DNA of 48,799 nt from Cellulomonas gelida (GTDB taxonomy: Bacteria; Actinomycetota; Actinomycetes; Actinomycetales; Cellulomonadaceae), in contig NZ_BJLQ01000028.1 in the NCBI RefSeq assembly GCF_006538725.1, positions 1 to 48,799 on the forward strand, in the 5' to 3' direction. Position numbers and translations under genes: made by a program. This document shows positions 1 through 8,029 of the stretch, in pieces; position 1 is the stretch's first letter, and each line of letters starts with the position of its first letter. The notes under the pieces were generated by a model, which saw only the letters and a list, made by a program, of their open reading frames with translations, did no database searches and was not told the DNA's origin.

Positions 1-35
1 ATCCCGACCTGACCGCCGGGGGCGATGTCGACCAT
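1..35 (-). CDS. Partial CDS, 5' end only, function unknown
   Basis: The first bases on the minus strand open a reading frame with an ATG at 35 that reads M-V-D-I-A-P-G-G-Q-V-G before the window ends. A GAAGGAG-like ribosome binding site lies about 11 nt upstream. It runs in the same direction as the YbaB-like gene to its right, after a 230-nt gap that holds a terminator and a possible -10 box. In actinobacteria YbaB-like genes often sit beside WXG100/ESX-type small proteins, but eleven residues cannot decide the family. Only the start and its ribosome site are visible. Confidence 0.35.
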   Translation of the reverse strand, partial: MVDIAPGGQVG

Positions 36-211
36 GCTGTGTGGTGCTCCTTCGGTTCGTCGCCGCGGCAGGGCCGGGCGGGCGTGAGTCCCCGCGTTCG
101 TCGCGCCCGGGCGTCACGCGCCCTGACCGTGCGAGGGACCGACGCCACGGACCCGGCGGCTCCTGCCGGATGTCGTGGACCCGGCCGGTATGCCGGGAGA
201 GGTGCCGCCTC

Positions 212-217
212 AGCCTA
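212..217 (-). promoter_or_regulatory. Possible -10 box for the partial left-edge gene
   Basis: On the minus strand this reads TAGGCT, just after the terminator hairpin of the YbaB-like gene. If used, it would give a leader of about 170 nt to the ATG at 35. No convincing -35 box is seen. Confidence 0.25.
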
Positions 218-220
218 GTA

Positions 221-245
221 GCCCCGCGGGACGCCTCCGCGGGGC
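221..245 (-). terminator. Terminator hairpin after the YbaB-like gene
   Basis: A perfect 9-bp GC stem (GCCCCGCGG / CCGCGGGGC) with a 7-nt loop lies 20 nt past the stop of the YbaB-like gene. There is no long U tract, as is usual in high-GC actinobacteria. Confidence 0.55.
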
Positions 246-265
246 CGATCACGAGGCAAGACTCC

Positions 266-796
266 TCACGGTCGGGCGGTCGGCGGCGTGAGGTCCTCGC
301 GCACCGCGGCGGCGATCGCCGACCCCCGCCCGAACCGCTCTTCGACCAGCGCCACGGCCGAACGGTCGGCCGCTGCGGCGGCCGCGCGCGCCGTGTCCTC
401 GACGAGCCGGGCGAGCCCGGCCGGCCGCAGCGCGCACGCGCCGTCGGTGAGCCGCAGACGTACGAGCCGGCCGCGCGCGTCGACCTCGACGCCCACGTCA
501 CCTCCTGGTGACCGCGCCGCACCCCGCACCGCGTCCATGTCGTCGCGCAGGGCGGCCAGCTCCTGCGCGTGCCGTCGCGCGTCGACGAGCTCGGCGGCCA
601 CGCGCTCCTCGGCGCCGTCCACCCACACGCCCGCAGCCGGTGGAGCGGCATCCGGCACGCGCGGCGGCGGGGCGAGCGGCACCCCCGTGTGCGGCGTGGC
701 GGACGGCGAGGCCTGCCCGGTCGCGGGCACCGTCCGCGGGACCCGCCTCGTCGCCTGCGGCACGAACCGGTCCGGGTTCCCGTTCGTCGTCGTCAT
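266..796 (-). CDS. YbaB/EbfC-family DNA-binding-like protein
   Basis: A 176-aa protein with a disordered, Pro- and Thr-rich N-terminal half (about residues 1-60). It is followed by a helix (about 60-92) and a YbaB-type beta core (about 93-125, with GDVGVEVDARGRLVRLRLTDG), then a C-terminal helix. That helix-sheet-helix order is typical of the YbaB/EbfC nucleoid-associated fold. Classical YbaB is about 100-110 aa, so this is an extended actinobacterial version of the kind often found near type VII secretion genes. The start ATG at 796 is preceded by a GGGGG-rich site. DNA binding is inferred from the fold only. The partial gene downstream on the same strand may be a partner. Confidence 0.65.
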   Translation of the reverse strand: MTTTNGNPDRFVPQATRRVPRTVPATGQASPSATPHTGVPLAPPPRVPDAAPPAAGVWVDGAEERVAAELVDARRHAQELAALRDDMDAVRGAARSPGGDVGVEVDARGRLVRLRLTDGACALRPAGLARLVEDTARAAAAAADRSAVALVEERFGRGSAIAAAVREDLTPPTARP

Positions 797-931
797 CTCA
801 CGCCCCCTGCTCTCTCGTCGGACGCCCTCACGGCACGTCGCGACCGGACGCTAGCCACCGCACGCCGGTGCGTGTGCGCGTCCTCCACAGGCGACCGGCG
901 CGCCGTGCACGACGCAGGTGGTGCCGTTGCC

Positions 932-937
932 TACGCT
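932..937 (+). promoter_or_regulatory. -10 box TACGCT, leaderless start of the DUF3000 gene
   Basis: TACGCT ends 8 nt before the ATG at 946, which places the expected transcription start at or next to the start codon. No Shine-Dalgarno sequence is present. Confidence 0.55.
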
Positions 938-945
938 CGGCAACC

Positions 946-1530
946 ATGAGCCCCGCCGGTCCCGACGACGTGCCTGCCGAGTTCGTGCAGGCCCTGCGCT
1001 CGCTGCGCACGGTGAACGTGCGACCGGAGGTCGTGCTGGACGAGGTCCCCGGCCCGGCGCGCATCGCGCCGTACTCGGCCGCCCTCACTGCGGAGGTCCG
1101 CACCGCGCGTCGCTCCGTCGCGGCCGCCGAGCTCGCCTCGGGACGCTTCGTCGTGCTGTACGACCCGGCCGGCCAGGAGGCCTGGGACGGTCGGTTCCGC
1201 CTCGTCACGCTCGTGCGCGCGACGCTCGAGGCCGAGGTCGGCGCCGACCCGCTGCTCGCCGAGGTCGCATGGAGCTGGTTCCTCGACGCGCTCGAGAGCG
1301 TGGGGCTCGAGCCGCACGCACCCGGCGGCACCGTCACACGCGTGCTGTCGCAGAGCTTCGGCGCGCTCGAGGTGCGCGCCGAGCAGACCGAGCTCGAGAT
1401 CCGCGCGTCGTGGACGGCGACGGACCCCGACCTGCGCGACCACCTGCGCGCCTGGGAGACGCTCCTGTGCGCGGCGGCCGGGCTGCCCCCGTTGCCCGAC
1501 GGCGTGGTGCCGCTGAGCCCTCGTCACTGA
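946..1530 (+). CDS. DUF3000 family protein
   Basis: A 194-aa protein of the actinobacteria-restricted DUF3000 family, with no known activity. It opens with MSPAGPDDVPAEFVQALRSL and carries the family's long mixed alpha/beta region (for example LAEVAWSWFLDALESVG and LEIRASWTATDP) up to residue 180. No membrane segment or signal peptide is seen, so it is probably cytosolic. The start at 946 is chosen because a -10 box TACGCT lies 8 nt upstream; upstream in-frame starts would run antisense to the YbaB-like gene. Together with the downstream RNase D-like gene it reproduces the Rv2680-Rv2681 order of mycobacteria, which suggests a link to RNA metabolism by context only. Confidence 0.8.
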   Translation: MSPAGPDDVPAEFVQALRSLRTVNVRPEVVLDEVPGPARIAPYSAALTAEVRTARRSVAAAELASGRFVVLYDPAGQEAWDGRFRLVTLVRATLEAEVGADPLLAEVAWSWFLDALESVGLEPHAPGGTVTRVLSQSFGALEVRAEQTELEIRASWTATDPDLRDHLRAWETLLCAAAGLPPLPDGVVPLSPRH

Positions 1531-1570
1531 GGCGTCTCGGCGGGCCCGAGCGTCCGCGTGACCCCGTCCG

Positions 1571-2170
1571 GTGCGGGCCCCGCCCGACGTGCGCTTGCGC
1601 GATCTGACCGTCTTCGTCCGACCAGGGCTCAAGTCCCCGCCCGACCCTGCCGATCAGCAGGTCGTGACCATCGAGCCGCTGCGCCGCGCACCCGCCGCCC
1701 GCACGTCCGCCACGTCGGGGGGCCCGGTCGCGACCCGCCCCGCCGCGGCACATCACATGTGCGTGGTGGTCACCGAGCTCGCCGACGGCGACGGCACGAC
1801 TCTCGTGCAGAACCTGCGGCGCCGCGGCAGCCAGCGCGTCGTCGTCCTGACCCGGCGCGCGAGCCGCGGCGAGCTCAGCGTGCTGCTCTCGGGCGGGATG
1901 CGCGGCGCCGTGGCCAGCGCGACCGCGCCGTCGTTGACCCGCACGCCGGCGGCGCCCCCGCCGCCCCCCGCGCTGCCCGAGCTGACGACCCGCGAGCTGA
2001 GCGTCCTCAAGCTCGTCGCGCAGGGCCGCAGCAACCGGCTGATCGGCGAAGAGCTCGGCCTGTCCGCCCTCACGGTCAAGAGCCACCTGGCCCGCATCTC
2101 GCGCAAGTTCGGCACCGGCGACCGCGCGCACCTGGTCGCGATGTCGTTCCGCGGCGGCCTGCTCGACTGA
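1571..2170 (+). CDS. LuxR-type HTH regulator with a degenerate receiver-like domain
   Basis: A 199-aa protein if started at GTG 1571; an in-frame GTG at 1664 is an alternative that would remove a poorly conserved 31-residue N-terminus. The C-terminus (about 137-192) is a clear LuxR/NarL helix-turn-helix: LTTRELSVLKLVAQGRSN, then LGLSALTVKSHLARISRKF. Before it (about 63-118) is a remnant that resembles the second half of a receiver domain: a strand V-V-V-T-E69-L followed by GDG, a strand VVVLTRRAS, and LLSGGMRGAVAS. The aspartate normally phosphorylated appears to be Glu69, and the first strand and acidic pocket are missing. A Pro/Ala linker (120-136) joins the parts. No sensor kinase is adjacent. 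The DNA targets are unknown. Confidence 0.7.
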   Translation: MRAPPDVRLRDLTVFVRPGLKSPPDPADQQVVTIEPLRRAPAARTSATSGGPVATRPAAAHHMCVVVTELADGDGTTLVQNLRRRGSQRVVVLTRRASRGELSVLLSGGMRGAVASATAPSLTRTPAAPPPPPALPELTTRELSVLKLVAQGRSNRLIGEELGLSALTVKSHLARISRKFGTGDRAHLVAMSFRGGLLD

Positions 2171-2291
2171 GCACCCGCGGCACGGGTACCCCTGCTGCCG
2201 GGCGCTGCCCTGTCCCGGCGTGCCGCCGGTGTGACGAACGCGGCGGGCACGAGATCCGCGCGGCCTGCACGGCCCGCGGGCCGTCGTCGCC

Positions 2292-2297
2292 TACGGT
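2292..2297 (+). promoter_or_regulatory. -10 box TACGGT, leaderless start of the RNase D-like gene
   Basis: TACGGT ends 6 nt before the ATG at 2304, with no ribosome binding site between them. This matches the other leaderless-type starts in the window. Confidence 0.55.
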
Positions 2298-2303
2298 GGA
2301 ACC

Positions 2304-3605
2304 ATGCAATCCGTGGACGACGAGCGTGCGTCGGCCGTCGTCCCACCGGGCGACGCCCCCGAGGCGCCCGGCACCGACCACCCCCAGGCGCAGACCCCCG
2401 CGCCGGTCGTCCCCCTGACGGAACCCGCCGACGGCATCCCCGTCGTCGTCGAGACGCCGGCGGCACTCGCGGCCGTCATCGAGGCCTTCGGTGCCGGGAC
2501 CGGTCCGGTTGCGGTCGACGCCGAGCGCGCGTCCGGCTACCGGTACGGCCAGCGCACGTACCTCGTGCAGCTGCGTCGCGAGGGCGCCGGGACGGCGCTC
2601 ATCGACCCGATCGCGCTGCCCGACCTGTCGGCGCTCTCCGACGCCCTGGTCGGTGTCGAGTGGGTGCTGCACGCCGCGTCGCAGGACCTCCCGGGTCTGA
2701 CCGAGCAGGGCATGCACCCGACGCGCGTGTTCGACACCGAGCTCGCGGCCCGGCTGCTCGGCATGGAGCGCGTGGGCCTGGCGGCGGTCGTCGCCGACAC
2801 GCTCGGTCTCGGCCTGGCCAAGGAGCACTCGGCGGTCGACTGGTCGACGCGCCCGCTGCCCAGCGAGTGGCTGCGCTACGCGGCCCTGGACGTCGAGGTC
2901 CTCGTCGAGGTGCGGGCGGTGCTCGCCGAGCGACTGGCGCTCGCCGGCAAGGCCGAGTGGGCCGCTCAGGAGTTCGAGGCCGTGCGCACCGCTCCCCCGC
3001 CCGCCCCGCGCGCCGAGCCGTGGCGCCGCGTCTCCGGCCTGCACGCGATCCGTGACGCGCGACGCCTCGCCGTCGTGCGTGAGCTGTGGAGCACGCGGGA
3101 CCAGAACGCGCGTCAGCGTGACGTCTCGCCCGGCCGGGTGCTGCCCGACACCGCGATCGTCGCGGCGGCGCAGGCGCTCCCGCGCTCGGTCCCCCAGCTC
3201 ACCGCGCTGCCGCCGTTCGCGGGCAAGGGCACGCGGCGCCGCGCGACGCTCTGGCAGTCCGCGATCGACCGCGCGCTCGCCCTCCCCGACGCCGACCTGC
3301 CCTCGGTGCGCGGCCCCAAGAGCGACGCCCCGCCGCCCCCGCGCGCGTGGGCGGACCGTGACCCGGCCGCGGCCGCACGCCTGACCGCGGCGCGCGACGT
3401 GGTCGCCGAGCTGTCGGCCCGGTACGCCGTGCCGGTCGAGAACATCGTGCAGCCGGACCTGCTGCGCCGCCTGTGCTGGACGCCCCCGCGGTCGCTCGAC
3501 GCCGCGTCCGTGGCGGAGCACCTGGTCGCGGGCGGTGCGCGTCCGTGGCAGGTCGGCCTCGTCACCGAGCCGCTCGCCGCGGCCTTCGCGACGCTCGGCG
3601 ACTGA
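2304..3605 (+). CDS. RNase D-like 3'-5' exoribonuclease with HRDC domain
   Basis: A 433-aa cytosolic exonuclease expected to trim 3' ends of structured RNAs. The DEDDy catalytic set is visible: Asp72 and Glu74 in VAVDAERASG (Exo I), Asp128 in HAASQDLPG (Exo II), and Tyr192 plus Asp196 in YAALDVEVL (Exo III). An HRDC domain of about 80 residues follows (about 225-305, with RRLAVVRELWSTRDQNAR), then a second helical region to the end. This matches the actinobacterial form, longer than the 375-aa E. coli Rnd. It is the apparent ortholog of mycobacterial Rv2681. The start is supported by a -10 box 6 nt upstream. The first 45 residues are acidic and probably disordered. Confidence 0.88.
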   Translation: MQSVDDERASAVVPPGDAPEAPGTDHPQAQTPAPVVPLTEPADGIPVVVETPAALAAVIEAFGAGTGPVAVDAERASGYRYGQRTYLVQLRREGAGTALIDPIALPDLSALSDALVGVEWVLHAASQDLPGLTEQGMHPTRVFDTELAARLLGMERVGLAAVVADTLGLGLAKEHSAVDWSTRPLPSEWLRYAALDVEVLVEVRAVLAERLALAGKAEWAAQEFEAVRTAPPPAPRAEPWRRVSGLHAIRDARRLAVVRELWSTRDQNARQRDVSPGRVLPDTAIVAAAQALPRSVPQLTALPPFAGKGTRRRATLWQSAIDRALALPDADLPSVRGPKSDAPPPPRAWADRDPAAAARLTAARDVVAELSARYAVPVENIVQPDLLRRLCWTPPRSLDAASVAEHLVAGGARPWQVGLVTEPLAAAFATLGD

Positions 3606-3667
3606 CCCAGCGCGCCGTCGGACGCACGGCGACCCGGCCTGACCCCTCCCGCCGCAGCTCAGCGGAT

Positions 3668-3683
3668 GTTACTCTCGAGTAAC
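3668..3683. promoter_or_regulatory. Palindromic operator candidate upstream of fadAB
   Basis: GTTACTCtcGAGTAAC is a 16-bp inverted repeat with 7-bp perfect arms and a 2-nt centre. It lies 117 nt before the fadA start and in front of the presumed promoter. It is AT-rich against a background above 70% GC. The length and symmetry fit a TetR-family repressor. Acyl-CoA-responsive TetR regulators of beta-oxidation genes are well known in bacteria, but no regulator gene is adjacent. Confidence 0.6.
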
Positions 3684-3800
3684 TTCGGTCTCGTGGGCCG
3701 AAGGTCCTGCGCTCCGCATGATCCACACGGAGGCAGGACAGGTACCGCACTCCCCGGTCCCGCCCGACCGTACGGACACCGTCGTCCCCAGGAGGCCCCG

Positions 3801-5036
3801 ATGCCCGCCGCATCTCGAGCTCGTCGCACCGTCTTCGTCGACGGGGTACGCACCCCGTTCGGACGCGCCCGTCCCGACGGGCTCTACGCCCACACCCGCG
3901 CCGACGACCTCGTCGTCAAGACCGTGCGCGAGCTCCTGCGCCGGCACCCCCAGCTACCGCCCGCACGGGTCGACGAGGTCGCGATCGCCGCCACCACGCA
4001 GCAGGGCGACCAGGGCCTGACCCTGGGCCGCACGGTCGGGATGCTCGCGGGCCTGCCGTCGAGCGTGCCCGGCTACGCGATCGACCGCATGTGCGCGGGC
4101 GCCATGACGGCGGTGACGAACGTCGCCGCCGCGATCGGGGTGGGCGCGGCCGACGTCGCTCTCGCCGGCGGGGTCGAGCACATGGGCCGGCACCCGATGG
4201 GCTTCGACGCCGAGCCGAACCCGCGGTTCCTCGCGGAGCGGATCGTCGCCGCCGACGCGCTCAACATGGGCGTGACCGCCGAGAACCTGCACGACCGCTT
4301 CCCCGCGCTCACGCGCGAGCGGGCCGACGCGTACGGCGCGGCGAGCCAGCGCAAGTACGCCGCCGCCCTCGCGTCGGGCCGGATCGACCCCGACCTCGTC
4401 CCGGTCGCCACGCGCGACCCGGAGCAGGGCTGGGGCCTGGCCACGGCCGACGAGCCGCCGCGGCCCGGGACGACCGCCGAGGCCATCGCGTCGCTGCCCA
4501 CGCCGTTCCGGCCGGGCGGTCGCGTCACGGCCGGGACGTCGGCGCCGCTCACCGACGGCGCCGCGTCCTGTCTGCTCGCGGCCGAGGACACCGCCGCCGA
4601 GCTCGGGCTGCCCGTGGGCATGCGGATGGTTCAGTTCGCGTACGCGGGCGTGGAGCCCGAGATCATGGGCGTCGGGCCGGTGCCCGCGACGCGACGCGCG
4701 CTCGAGCGCGCGGGCCTGACCATCGAGGACATCGGGCTGTTCGAGATCAACGAGGCGTTCGCGGTCCAGGTGCTCGCGTTCCTCGACGCGTTCGGCATCG
4801 CCGACGACGACCCCCGTGTGAACCCGTACGGCGGCGCGATCGCCGTCGGGCACCCGCTCGCGTCCTCGGGCGTGCGTCTCATGACCCAGCTCGCGCGCCA
4901 GTTCGCCGAGCACCCCGAGGTGCGCTACGGCGTGACCACGATGTGCGTGGGCCTGGGCCAGGGCGGGACCGTCATCTGGGAGAACCCGCACCACGCCGAC
5001 TACGTGCCGACGAACGACGAGGAGGTCGCCCGATGA
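3801..5036 (+). CDS. fadA: Acetyl-CoA C-acyltransferase (3-ketoacyl-CoA thiolase)
   Basis: A 411-aa thiolase that cleaves 3-ketoacyl-CoA with CoA in the last step of fatty-acid beta-oxidation. Visible catalytic elements are the acyl-accepting Cys98 in DRMCAGAM, the NEAF motif (EINEAFAVQVLAF), the His in GGAIAVGHPLASSG, and the C-terminal Cys in TTMCVGLGQGG. Length and motif order fit the FadA/FadI group. The start ATG has a GGAGG ribosome site 5 nt upstream (3791-3795). The last codons overlap the fadB start (ATGA at 5033-5036), so the two subunits of the beta-oxidation complex are translationally coupled. Regulation is probably through the palindrome at 3668-3683. Confidence 0.93.
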   Translation: MPAASRARRTVFVDGVRTPFGRARPDGLYAHTRADDLVVKTVRELLRRHPQLPPARVDEVAIAATTQQGDQGLTLGRTVGMLAGLPSSVPGYAIDRMCAGAMTAVTNVAAAIGVGAADVALAGGVEHMGRHPMGFDAEPNPRFLAERIVAADALNMGVTAENLHDRFPALTRERADAYGAASQRKYAAALASGRIDPDLVPVATRDPEQGWGLATADEPPRPGTTAEAIASLPTPFRPGGRVTAGTSAPLTDGAASCLLAAEDTAAELGLPVGMRMVQFAYAGVEPEIMGVGPVPATRRALERAGLTIEDIGLFEINEAFAVQVLAFLDAFGIADDDPRVNPYGGAIAVGHPLASSGVRLMTQLARQFAEHPEVRYGVTTMCVGLGQGGTVIWENPHHADYVPTNDEEVAR

Positions 5037-7195
5037 GCGCCGACGTGACGACCGCGGCGGACGCCGCCCCGACCGACGCGCCCCCGGCGCCCCGCGCCGA
5101 GCGGGTCTCGCACGCCCTGGCCCGCGACGTGACGCTGCCCGGCGGCGCCGGCACGCTCGTCCTGGTCACGATCGACAACGGGCTGGACCACACGAAGCCG
5201 ACGACCCTCGGCCCGCAGGGGATGGCCGAGCTCACGGCGACGCTGACCGCGGTGCGTGAGCGCGTGCAGGCCGGCCAGGTGCAGGCCGTGGCCGTCACCG
5301 GCAAGCCGTACTTCCTCGCGGCCGGCGCCGACCTGACCCAGGTCGCCGGTGTCGTCTCGCGCGACGAGGCGCTCCAGCTCGGCCGCCAGGGCCACGCCGC
5401 CTACGCGCTCCTGCAGGACATGGGCGTCCCCACGTTCGCGTTCGTCAACGGCGTCGCGCTCGGCGGCGGGCTCGAGCTCGCGCTCAACTGCCAGTACCGG
5501 ACGGTTGCGGCCGACGTGCGCGCGCTCGCCCTGCCGGAGACGGGCCTGGGCCTGGTGCCCGGCTGGGGCGGCGCCTACGTCGTCCCGCGCCTCGTGGGCG
5601 TGCAGGCCGCGCTCGACGTCATCCTCGCCCGTCCCGCGGCCAACAAGCCGTACACGGCGCAGCAGGCCGCGCAGGTCGGCCTCGTGGACGTCGTGCTCGA
5701 CACCGCGGACTTCCTCGAGGAGTCGATCCGCTGGGCCGCCCGTGTGGTGACCGGCGAGGTCGTCGTCGAGCGTCGCCCGCTCGACGACGAGGCGACCTGG
5801 CGGGCCGTGACCGACGCGGCGCGGCAGCGTCTCGACGCCACGATCGCCGGCTCGCGCCCCGCGCCGTACCGCGCGCTCGACCTCGTCGCCGCCGCACGCA
5901 CGGCGTCGCGCGACGAGGCGTTCGCCGCCGAGGACGAGGCGCTCGCCGACCTGATCATGTCCGACGAGATGCGCGCGAGCGTCTACTCGTTCGGGCTCCT
6001 CTCGAGCGGCAAGCGACCGGTCGGGGCGCCCGACAAGGCGCTCGCGCGCCCGGTCACGCGCGTCGGGATCGTCGGTGCAGGTCTCATGGCGGCCCAGATC
6101 GCGCTCCTGTTCGCGCAGCGTCTCGGCGTGCCGGTGGTCATGCGCGACCTGGACGACGAGCGCGTCGCCAAGGGGCTCGAGGCGGTCCAGGCCGGCGTCG
6201 AGCGCCTGACCTCTTCGGGCCGGCTCTCCGAGTCGGCGGCGTCCCGGCTGATCGGCTCGATCCGCGGCACGACCCGGCTCGAGGACCTGGCGGGCTGCGA
6301 CTTCGTCATCGAGGCCGTCACCGAGGTGCTCTCGCTCAAGAAGCGGGTCTTCGCGGAGGTCGAGCAGGTCGTGGCGCCGGACGCGATCCTCGCGACCAAC
6401 ACCTCGGCGCTGTCGATCACCGCGATGGCCGCCGACCTGCAGCACCCCGAGCGCGTCGTCGGCCTGCACTTCTTCAACCCGGTCGCGGCGATGCCGCTGG
6501 TCGAGGTGATCCACGCCGAGCACACCTCGCCCGAGGCGCTCGCCACCGGAGTCGCGGTCGCCGCCAAGCTCCGCAAGACCGCGGTGCTGTGCGCGGACCG
6601 CCCCGGCTTCGTCGTGAACCGCCTGCTCGTCCTGCTGCTCGGCGTGATCGTCGACGCCGTCGAGAAGGGCACACCCGTCGAGGTCGCCGACCGTGCCCTG
6701 CGTCCGCTCGGCCTGCCCATGCCGCCGTTCGAGCTGTTCGACCTGGTCGGGCCCGCGGTCGGCCTGCACGTCCTGACGTCGCTGCGCGAGGACCTCGGTG
6801 ACCGCTTCCCGCGTTCGCCTGGTCTCGTCCGGCTCGTCGAGGAGGGCACCACGGTCGTCCTGCCGGCCCCCGCCAAGGGCCTGCCCAAGCCGGTGAACCC
6901 CGCGATCCAGGCGACGTTCGACGCCGCGCGCGAGGGCGAACTGCTCGCCCAGCCGCTCGACGAGGCCGGCGTCCTGGACGCGGTGCTCACCGCACTCACG
7001 GTCGAGGTCGGCCACATGCTCGACGAGCAGGTCGTCGCCACGCCCCAGCAGATCGACCTCTGCCTGATCCTCGGCGCGGGCTGGGGCTTCCACCTGGGCG
7101 GCCTCACGCCGTACCTGGACCGCACCGGGTACAGCGAGCGGCTCCTCGGTCATCGTCTGCTGCCCGACGGCGTGGCCAACGTCCGGAGCGCCTGA
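5033..7195 (+). CDS. fadB: Bifunctional enoyl-CoA hydratase / 3-hydroxyacyl-CoA dehydrogenase
   Basis: A 720-aa multifunctional beta-oxidation subunit. The N-terminal crotonase domain (about 40-290) keeps the oxyanion-hole segment TGKPYFLAAGADL and both hydratase glutamates (GGGLELAL and ALPETGLGLVPGWGG). After a linker, the NAD-binding Rossmann domain starts with VGIVGAGLMAAQIALLFAQ (about 343) and includes NTSALSIT and the dehydrogenase motif LHFFNPVAAMPLVEV. The C-terminal 3-hydroxyacyl-CoA dehydrogenase domains (about 520-710) carry CADRPGFVVNRLL. The domain order equals E. coli FadB/FadJ. It overlaps fadA by 4 nt. The usual glycine-rich GxGxMG is GAGLMA here, which is common in actinobacterial homologs. 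A terminator follows directly. Confidence 0.93.
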   Translation: MSADVTTAADAAPTDAPPAPRAERVSHALARDVTLPGGAGTLVLVTIDNGLDHTKPTTLGPQGMAELTATLTAVRERVQAGQVQAVAVTGKPYFLAAGADLTQVAGVVSRDEALQLGRQGHAAYALLQDMGVPTFAFVNGVALGGGLELALNCQYRTVAADVRALALPETGLGLVPGWGGAYVVPRLVGVQAALDVILARPAANKPYTAQQAAQVGLVDVVLDTADFLEESIRWAARVVTGEVVVERRPLDDEATWRAVTDAARQRLDATIAGSRPAPYRALDLVAAARTASRDEAFAAEDEALADLIMSDEMRASVYSFGLLSSGKRPVGAPDKALARPVTRVGIVGAGLMAAQIALLFAQRLGVPVVMRDLDDERVAKGLEAVQAGVERLTSSGRLSESAASRLIGSIRGTTRLEDLAGCDFVIEAVTEVLSLKKRVFAEVEQVVAPDAILATNTSALSITAMAADLQHPERVVGLHFFNPVAAMPLVEVIHAEHTSPEALATGVAVAAKLRKTAVLCADRPGFVVNRLLVLLLGVIVDAVEKGTPVEVADRALRPLGLPMPPFELFDLVGPAVGLHVLTSLREDLGDRFPRSPGLVRLVEEGTTVVLPAPAKGLPKPVNPAIQATFDAAREGELLAQPLDEAGVLDAVLTALTVEVGHMLDEQVVATPQQIDLCLILGAGWGFHLGGLTPYLDRTGYSERLLGHRLLPDGVANVRSA

Positions 7196-7200
7196 CCGAC

Positions 7201-7251
7201 CCACGCGGCCGCTCCGCCCGTGCTGCACGCACGGCCGGGGCGGCCGCGTGG
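7201..7251 (+). terminator. Terminator of the fadAB operon
   Basis: A perfect 12-bp outer stem CCACGCGGCCGC / GCGGCCGCGTGG, with further partial pairing inside, begins 5 nt after the fadB stop. No U tract follows. Confidence 0.65.
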
Positions 7252-7287
7252 TCCGCCGTGACCGGCAAGACATGACAAGGTGAGCGC

Positions 7288-7962
7288 ATGATGCAGTGGC
7301 CTGAGCTGACGTTCGTCGGGAACCTCGACCCCCGCGCCGCGGTGAGCGCCACCCGGCTGCTCGCTGGCCTGGTCGCCTGGCCTGAGATCACCCAGCGCTG
7401 GAACGACGAGTCCGCGTGCGAGGGCATGACCGTGGGCGCGCTGACCTGGCACCTGGTCAACCAGCCGCAGCGGATCGTCGAGACGCTGCTCGCGCACGAC
7501 CGCACCGACTCGCGGCTGTCCGAGCCGATCCCGGTCTCGGAGCACTACGCCCAGGCGCTGTGGATCCAGCAGGACCTGGACGGCCCCGCCAACCGCGGCG
7601 TGCGCGAGCGCGGCGAGGAGCAGGCCGTGGCCGGCCCGCAGGTCGCCGCAGCCGCCGCGCAGGACGCGCTCTCGCGGCTCGACGCGGTCCTGACGACCGT
7701 CCCTCCCGTCGTCGTCGTCCCGTGGACGGGTGCGGCGCTGGCGATCGAGGACTTCGTGGCGACCCGGCTGCTGGAGATCGTCGTGCACTCCGACGACCTG
7801 GCGGCCAGCCTCGGCGTGCCCGTGCCGCAGTTCTCGTACGAGGTCTTGTCCCCGGTGCTCACGCTCCTGGCGGACATCTCCCTGCGCCGGCACGGCCAGG
7901 ACGCCCTCGTCCGGGCGCTGTCCCGCCCTCAGCGCGCGCCGAAGTCCATCAGCGCGTTCTAG
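7288..7962 (+). CDS. Maleylpyruvate isomerase N-terminal / DinB-fold protein
   Basis: A 224-aa protein of the mycothiol-dependent maleylpyruvate isomerase (MDMPI/DinB-like) superfamily. These are four-helix bundles that bind a metal through histidines and often use mycothiol in actinobacteria. Candidate ligands are the His in LTWHLVNQPQR and the His in EIVVHSDDLAASLG, which is the hallmark segment of the family. No C-terminal SCP-like extension is present. The substrate is unknown. Two adjacent ATG codons occur at the start; an AAGGTGAG ribosome site lies 3 nt before the first. It is a single-gene unit between fadB and the oppositely oriented pflA. Confidence 0.8.
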   Translation: MMQWPELTFVGNLDPRAAVSATRLLAGLVAWPEITQRWNDESACEGMTVGALTWHLVNQPQRIVETLLAHDRTDSRLSEPIPVSEHYAQALWIQQDLDGPANRGVRERGEEQAVAGPQVAAAAAQDALSRLDAVLTTVPPVVVVPWTGAALAIEDFVATRLLEIVVHSDDLAASLGVPVPQFSYEVLSPVLTLLADISLRRHGQDALVRALSRPQRAPKSISAF

Positions 7963-8008
7963 CGGGCACGACGGCTCCGAGCGTGCGGCACGCGCGCGCG
8001 GAGCGCGG

Positions 8009-8028
8009 CGACGCCCCGACAGGCGTCG
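8009..8028 (-). terminator. Small hairpin after pflA
   Basis: A 7-bp stem CGACGCC / GGCGTCG with a 6-nt loop lies directly after the pflA stop on the minus strand. It may serve both convergent genes. Confidence 0.4.
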
Positions 8029-8029
8029 G

